Positions 60,046 through 64,000 of a DNA stretch of 64,000 bases are shown in pieces. The stretch comes from Taibaiella lutea (lineage in GTDB: Bacteria > Bacteroidota > Bacteroidia > Chitinophagales > Chitinophagaceae). Position numbers and translations under genes: made by a program. Below the pieces are notes generated by a model. It saw nothing but the letters and a program-made list of their open reading frames with translations. It made no database searches and had not been told where the DNA came from. Where the stretch lies: contig NZ_VWSH01000001.1 in the NCBI RefSeq assembly GCF_008629695.1, positions 647,990 through 711,989 of the forward strand, read 5' to 3'. Numbering within the stretch: position 1 is the stretch's first letter; each line of letters opens with the position of its first letter.

Positions 60046-61995
60046 ATGACACTCAAACCAGCCTCACCAAATGCGGCCCAAAGCACTTCTACGCCCCGTT
60101 GGACACGCGATTATGTTTTCGATGCATTAAAGGACCTCGGCATTCATTATATTTTCGGAGTACCGGGTACTAATGAAATACCAATTATAGACGGCACTTC
60201 CTATCCTGAAAACGAAGTAAGTTATATTGAATGCTTACATGAAAATATTGCCATCGGTGCAGCGATGGGTTCTGCGCGTATGACAGGCAAGCCGGGCATT
60301 CTGGTAGTGCATGTTACACCCGGCATAGCACATAGCATCGGCAATCTTTTCAATGCCTGCCGCTCACAAACGCCATTGGTCATTTTATGCTGCCAGCAAC
60401 AGAATGAGTTAGTTACACAAGAACCTTTACTTGCTTCTAATCTTGTTGATCTTGCCAAACAATATACTAAATGGGCACATGAAGTCCGTACACCGGAAGA
60501 AATTCCGTTGGTACTGCAACGTGCGTTTAAAGAAGCAATGGCGCCGCCTAACGGACCGGTATTCATTTCTATTCCCTGGGAATTTACCATGCGTAAAATA
60601 GGAGATAACGATCGCCTGAAAGGCATTACAAAAATATCTTCCCATTTCACCGGCGATCCTGAATCAATTAAGCAATCGGCTGAATTGCTTGCCAATGCAA
60701 AGAATCCTATTATCATAGCCGGCGATGCAGTTGGCTATGCAGATGCATGGAAAGAGTTGCAGGAGCTTGCCGAATTACTGGGCGCACCTGTCTGTCTGCA
60801 AACGTTCAGCAGCCTTGCCAATTACCCTAACAATGATTATCACTGGCAGGGAGAACTGCCGGGAAGCCAGGCAGCCATACAACAGGTATTTGACAAACAC
60901 GATGTGGCCTTCCTGATTGGCTTTGGCGCACAGGCACAGCTGGCCGTGTTTAAATATTCCGACGGGCCGCTGATCCCTAATCATGTAAAACAGGTTTATC
61001 TTACTAATAATACATGGGATATTGCTAAAAACTTCTATGGTGAATCTGCCGTTTTCGGCGATATCAAAGCAACGCTTCCGCTGATTAATGAGCTTGTAAA
61101 AGAACAAGGTTCAAAAGGCGCTGATGCACGAAATAAAAACCTGAAAGTACTTGCGGGTAAACGCGATGTTATGTGGGCAGACTACAAAAAGACAGCTTTA
61201 CAGCAAAAGGAAATATGGGCGGTACTGATAGCAGACGCTTTAAGAGAAGCCATTCTGGAAAAAGAACTGGAAAACAAATTTGTGTACGTGCATGAAGCCG
61301 TCTCTGACGGAGCACCTTTTCAATTCTTATTACCGCTTGGAACAGAAGCGGCCAAACCTATCAGCTATTATTGCGTGGCCGGCGGTTCTTTGGGCTGGTC
61401 TATGCCCGCATCGCTGGGTATTAAACTGGAACCACAAGCAATACAGGGCATTGAAACAAAATTAGTGGTAAACGCAGTCGGAGACGGCTCATCGCTTTTC
61501 TATCCTCAGACTTATTGGACTGCGGCACATCGCAAACTGGCCATTCTTTACATTATTACCAATAACCAGGAATACCATACTTTACAATTAGGGTTGCAAC
61601 AAGTTATCGGCGCTTATGGCTCTGCACCAGGCTATGAATGGCAACCTAAAACAACCACACCCGAATACCTGACTATTAATCGTCCGCAATTCAACTTTGT
61701 TTCGCTTGCAAAAGCTTTTGGTGGTGAAGACGGTGAAGTCGTAAGCGATCCAAAAGCCGTTAAGGAAGCGGTTTACAGGGGTGTTGATTTTGTACTGACA
61801 CAAGGTAAATCGTATATTCTTGATATGCGCACCGCTCAGGATACGCCTGCACCGGGTGCCAAAAGTACAGACGAGGTTTACAAACGTTATTTATTACAAC
61901 CGGCATTGGATATTTTTCACAAAGAGGCGGCACCTTTAAAACTTGCAAAAGGCGCTACTCCGGCTATTCCTGCCAATGTTCCTGTTTTACCTTAA
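60046..61995 (+). CDS. benzoylformate-decarboxylase-like ThDP enzyme
   Basis: 649 residues, longer than typical benzoylformate decarboxylases (~530) because of an extended C-terminus and internal inserts. Key positions: PGTNEIP (Thr42, where BFDC has Ser26), ThDP glutamate in LHENIAIG (Glu66), LVVHVTPG with His89 equal to BFDC His70, and the ThDP/Mg motif GDGS (479-482) followed ~27 residues later by NN. These retained residues suggest 2-keto acid decarboxylation. The aromatic or branched substrate is unknown. It is 35 bases upstream of a flavin oxidase gene and clearly in the same operon. Confidence 0.85.
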   Translation: MTLKPASPNAAQSTSTPRWTRDYVFDALKDLGIHYIFGVPGTNEIPIIDGTSYPENEVSYIECLHENIAIGAAMGSARMTGKPGILVVHVTPGIAHSIGNLFNACRSQTPLVILCCQQQNELVTQEPLLASNLVDLAKQYTKWAHEVRTPEEIPLVLQRAFKEAMAPPNGPVFISIPWEFTMRKIGDNDRLKGITKISSHFTGDPESIKQSAELLANAKNPIIIAGDAVGYADAWKELQELAELLGAPVCLQTFSSLANYPNNDYHWQGELPGSQAAIQQVFDKHDVAFLIGFGAQAQLAVFKYSDGPLIPNHVKQVYLTNNTWDIAKNFYGESAVFGDIKATLPLINELVKEQGSKGADARNKNLKVLAGKRDVMWADYKKTALQQKEIWAVLIADALREAILEKELENKFVYVHEAVSDGAPFQFLLPLGTEAAKPISYYCVAGGSLGWSMPASLGIKLEPQAIQGIETKLVVNAVGDGSSLFYPQTYWTAAHRKLAILYIITNNQEYHTLQLGLQQVIGAYGSAPGYEWQPKTTTPEYLTINRPQFNFVSLAKAFGGEDGEVVSDPKAVKEAVYRGVDFVLTQGKSYILDMRTAQDTPAPGAKSTDEVYKRYLLQPALDIFHKEAAPLKLAKGATPAIPANVPVLP

Positions 61996-62029
61996 TTATT
62001 ATTACCAAACCAAAACACAAATAACCATT

Positions 62030-63619
62030 ATGAAAAATGAAACCATTGACATCGCTATTATAGGCGGTGGCGTGTCGGGCGTTTACAGTGCCTGGAAACT
62101 AAAACAAAAATATCCTGCCAAGAAAATCGTTGTGTTCGAAGGCTGGGATCATATCGGCGGCAGATTGCTTTCGGTAACGCCTCCCAACATTCCTGATATG
62201 GTGGCGGAACTTGGCGGCATGCGCATTCTGGAAAATGCACAACCGCTGATTGTCGGGCTTTTAAAGGATCTGAATGCTGCATTACCCAAAAATCAACAAA
62301 TAGAATTGTATGATTTTCCGGTAGATGAGCCTCAAAACATTGCTTATTTAAGAGGTGTTTATCTGCGCCTTGCAGATTATACCACACATCCTGACAAAGT
62401 ACCTTATAAACTTGCTTTCCTTGAAAAAGGGAATTCGCCTGGCGGTGTAATTGTCAACGCTATTGAGCAAATTGTGCCGGGCATTACCAATCCGAAGCTT
62501 ACAGAAGAACAACGTCGTAAAATGGCTCAGGAAGCGAGTTTCGCAGGTACGCCGTTATACAAGCAAGGTTTCTGGAATGTATTGTACAGAGTTATAAGCG
62601 GAGAAGCTTATCAATATGGAATGGATGCAGGCGGATATAATTCTACTTTGGCTAACTGGAATGCTGCCGACGCAATTCCATGGTTCCTGACTGATTTTGG
62701 CATTACACCCGAATACAAAGGTTTTAAAAAAGGATTTCAGGAAGTGCCTAAAACATTGGCTGCTTTCTTTGAAAAACTTGGCGGCGAAATAAGACTGAAT
62801 ACAAAACTGGATAGTTTTATAAAAGTCAAAAACCAGTTTCATCTTACGTTTGAAAAGCAAACGGTTATTGCCGATTCTATTATTCTGGCGATGCCACGCC
62901 GTTCGCTTGATTTGTTGCAACCGACTTGTCCGGAACTTCAACGTATTGAAAACCTTATAGGCAGTGTAACACCACGTCCATTATTCAAGCTTTTCACCAC
63001 TTATGCAAATCCCTGGTGGCTTTCTGCAGGTTATACCAATGAAGCAGGCACATTTGTTCCGGTGCAATCGGGCAGAAGCGTAACGGATATGCCTGTGCGC
63101 CAGACTTATTACTGGCCTAAGAATGACGGCAGTCCTGCCACATCGGGTGAATCCATGCTTTTAGCCAGCTATGATGATGGTAACAATATCGGCTTCTGGG
63201 ACGGCCTAAGACCAAGACGCAGCGAGGCATGGGAGAAAGGTTTGAAACTGACAAAAATTGACAATCCTTTTGAAGGTGAAGCGGCCGGAAAAAATACAAA
63301 GCTTACCTGGTTCCAGTACAAGGCTCCTGTACCAATGGTTATGGAAGTCGCAAGACAACTGCAGGTTATGCATGGTCTAAGCCATACACCGATAGTTAAG
63401 AATGCTGCCTTCCGCGATTGGGGCCAGGATCCTTTTGGCGGTGGCTGGAACAGCTGGAATATTGGTGTAAAAAGCTGGGAAGTAAGAGAGAAAATTACGA
63501 AGCCGCTTGATGACAGCAATATGTATATCTGCGGCGAAGCCTATTCTGACGCACAAGGCTGGGTAGAGGGCGCTTTGCAAACAGCAGATATTATGCTTTC
63601 GAAGTTTAAATTGAAATAG
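62030..63619 (+). CDS. L-amino-acid-oxidase-like flavoprotein (amine oxidase family)
   Basis: 529 residues. FAD fingerprint IAIIGGGVSG (8-17), the GG motif DHIGGR (40-45) and the C-terminal FAD stretch GEAYSDAQGWVEGAL (502-515). The LGGMR motif places Arg65 where L-amino acid oxidases hold the substrate carboxylate, and Trp511 in GWVEG is also typical. So an L-amino acid oxidase giving a 2-keto acid, ammonia and peroxide is more likely than a monoamine oxidase. No signal peptide from ATG 62030; a longer frame from 61943 overlaps the preceding gene and is rejected. Second gene of an operon with a decarboxylase. Confidence 0.83.
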   Translation: MKNETIDIAIIGGGVSGVYSAWKLKQKYPAKKIVVFEGWDHIGGRLLSVTPPNIPDMVAELGGMRILENAQPLIVGLLKDLNAALPKNQQIELYDFPVDEPQNIAYLRGVYLRLADYTTHPDKVPYKLAFLEKGNSPGGVIVNAIEQIVPGITNPKLTEEQRRKMAQEASFAGTPLYKQGFWNVLYRVISGEAYQYGMDAGGYNSTLANWNAADAIPWFLTDFGITPEYKGFKKGFQEVPKTLAAFFEKLGGEIRLNTKLDSFIKVKNQFHLTFEKQTVIADSIILAMPRRSLDLLQPTCPELQRIENLIGSVTPRPLFKLFTTYANPWWLSAGYTNEAGTFVPVQSGRSVTDMPVRQTYYWPKNDGSPATSGESMLLASYDDGNNIGFWDGLRPRRSEAWEKGLKLTKIDNPFEGEAAGKNTKLTWFQYKAPVPMVMEVARQLQVMHGLSHTPIVKNAAFRDWGQDPFGGGWNSWNIGVKSWEVREKITKPLDDSNMYICGEAYSDAQGWVEGALQTADIMLSKFKLK

Positions 63620-63653
63620 AAATACCATTAGTAAACAACGCTTTTTAAAAACA

Positions 63654-63694
63654 AAAAAGAATGGTCAACTTTTTAAAAGTTGACCATTCTTTTT
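63654..63694 (+). terminator. terminator of the oxidase operon
   Basis: Two 20-base arms around a single T, perfect, ending in TTTTT. The core GTCAACTTTTTAAAAGTTGAC resembles the hairpins at 8427 and 31228. Confidence 0.85.
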
Positions 63695-63767
63695 ATGAGA
63701 TTCTAATTTCAAAACATTCTGGCCTTTATTCAGCCTTACTACCTACAACGAAAAGAAGAATGAATTG

Positions 63768-63775
63768 TACTTTTG
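63768..63775 (+). promoter_or_regulatory. -7 element TACTTTTG of the pentapeptide-repeat gene
   Basis: A perfect TAnnTTTG 22 bases before the ATG at 63798. Confidence 0.6.
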
Positions 63776-63797
63776 TCTGCTTTATAAACAGCGGCAC

Positions 63798-64000
63798 ATG
63801 GAATCCATATTCGAATCAGACAAGACTTTCGATAAAATAAGCTACATCGAAGAGCCATTACCTACCGGTGAATACGAATATTGTACTTTTTCAAATTGCG
63901 ATTTTTCCAATTCAGATTTAAGTAACATTCAGTTTCAGGAATGCACTTTTATAAGTTGCAATCTCAGCATAGTAAAGCTTACAAAAACAGCTTTAAGGAA
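63798..64000 (+). CDS. pentapeptide-repeat protein, N-terminal part (truncated by window end)
   Basis: 67 codons are visible, open to the end of the window. After MESIFESDKTFDKISY the pentapeptide repeat begins: CTFSNCDFSNSDLSN, then CTFISCNLS. The central Phe/Leu every five residues is the repeat hallmark and forms a right-handed beta-helix. Some members mimic DNA and protect gyrase (Qnr-like); whether this one does cannot be told. Confidence 0.78.
   Translation, partial: MESIFESDKTFDKISYIEEPLPTGEYEYCTFSNCDFSNSDLSNIQFQECTFISCNLSIVKLTKTALR

Noticed and set aside
61943-62029. longer N-terminus of the flavin oxidase
   Set aside because: It overlaps the end of the ThDP-enzyme gene and adds hydrophobic residues before the FAD motif; ATG 62030 gives the normal start.
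1-64000. tRNA, rRNA, tmRNA or CRISPR array
   Set aside because: I looked for cloverleaf-like TTCGAAT and GGTTC contexts and for regular spaced repeats and found none; this was by eye, so tRNAscan and a CRISPR finder would be decisive.
1-64000. prophage or insertion sequence
   Set aside because: No integrase, transposase, portal or tail gene is present; the direct repeats at 8.6 and 9.4 kb lack any transposase.

Overview
The window is a 64 kb stretch of a Bacteroidota chromosome, most likely from the class Chitinophagia (family Chitinophagaceae or a close relative; this placement is inference). Four things point there. Promoters carry the Bacteroidota -7 element TAnnTTTG instead of a sigma70 -10 box, and Shine-Dalgarno sequences are scarce. 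One secreted protein ends in a type A sorting domain of the type IX secretion system. There are two TonB-dependent receptors and several stand-alone TonB C-terminal-domain proteins. Families such as DUF4783, DUF1599, DUF1015 and the BT_3928-type DoxX protein are typical of the phylum. The DNA is AT-rich. No rRNA, tRNA, CRISPR array, prophage, integrase or insertion sequence was found, so this is mostly a core-genome region with a few accessory patches.

Layout. 1-8.4 kb: two lipoproteins, a PA0069-type radical SAM protein, a DUF2339/DUF3999 membrane pair, and an overlapping cassette of LolA-like carrier, LolB-like lipoprotein and hotdog dehydratase. 8.4-10.7 kb: an unknown membrane protein flanked by two direct copies of a ~105 bp repeat, one of which contains the 3' end of a DUF3037 gene that overlaps a HipA-like kinase gene. 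10.7-17.5 kb: a TonB-dependent receptor, a DUF1801/YdeI protein, DedA, a ClC channel or transporter, DinB and a HAD hydrolase. 17.5-26.5 kb: three pyrimidine genes (pyrG, pyrD, carA), each with its own promoter, mixed with a TPR protein, an M16 peptidase, TerC, an XRE regulator and an SDR-type threonine dehydrogenase. 26.5-39 kb: a T9SS substrate, a peroxiredoxin, a two-domain M16 peptidase, DUF445, a copper ATPase, a glycosyltransferase, two small proteins and a TonB receptor with a carboxypeptidase-like N-domain. 39-51.6 kb: Hsp20 with an unusually elaborate upstream region, stress-type small proteins, the DoxX/thioredoxin-like BT_3928 protein, DUF1599/DUF1015, gpmI, maf, a UbiA prenyltransferase, a CDF transporter and pyk. 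51.7-58.2 kb: a minus-strand run in which three secreted TonB_C proteins lead into an RfaE-type heptose kinase and a PfkB kinase, followed by adenine deaminase, methylglyoxal synthase and a TetR regulator. 58.4-64 kb: ffh, a two-gene operon of a benzoylformate-decarboxylase-like ThDP enzyme and an L-amino-acid-oxidase-like flavoprotein, and a truncated pentapeptide-repeat gene.

The most interesting points are these. (1) Five genes have the -7 element only 4-8 bases before the start codon, which implies leaderless mRNAs. (2) The oxidase/decarboxylase operon could turn an L-amino acid into an aldehyde. (3) The hsp20 upstream region has two GACAA-N-TTGTC palindromes 31 bp apart, a sigma54-like site, a duplicated segment and a terminated minus-strand structured transcript. 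(4) The LolA/lipoprotein/dehydratase trio resembles part of an aryl-polyene/flexirubin cluster. (5) The HipA-like kinase/DUF3037 pair has duplicated 3' DNA. (6) There is a tandem array of signal-peptide TonB_C proteins. Family assignments come from recognising motifs by eye; no database search was possible.
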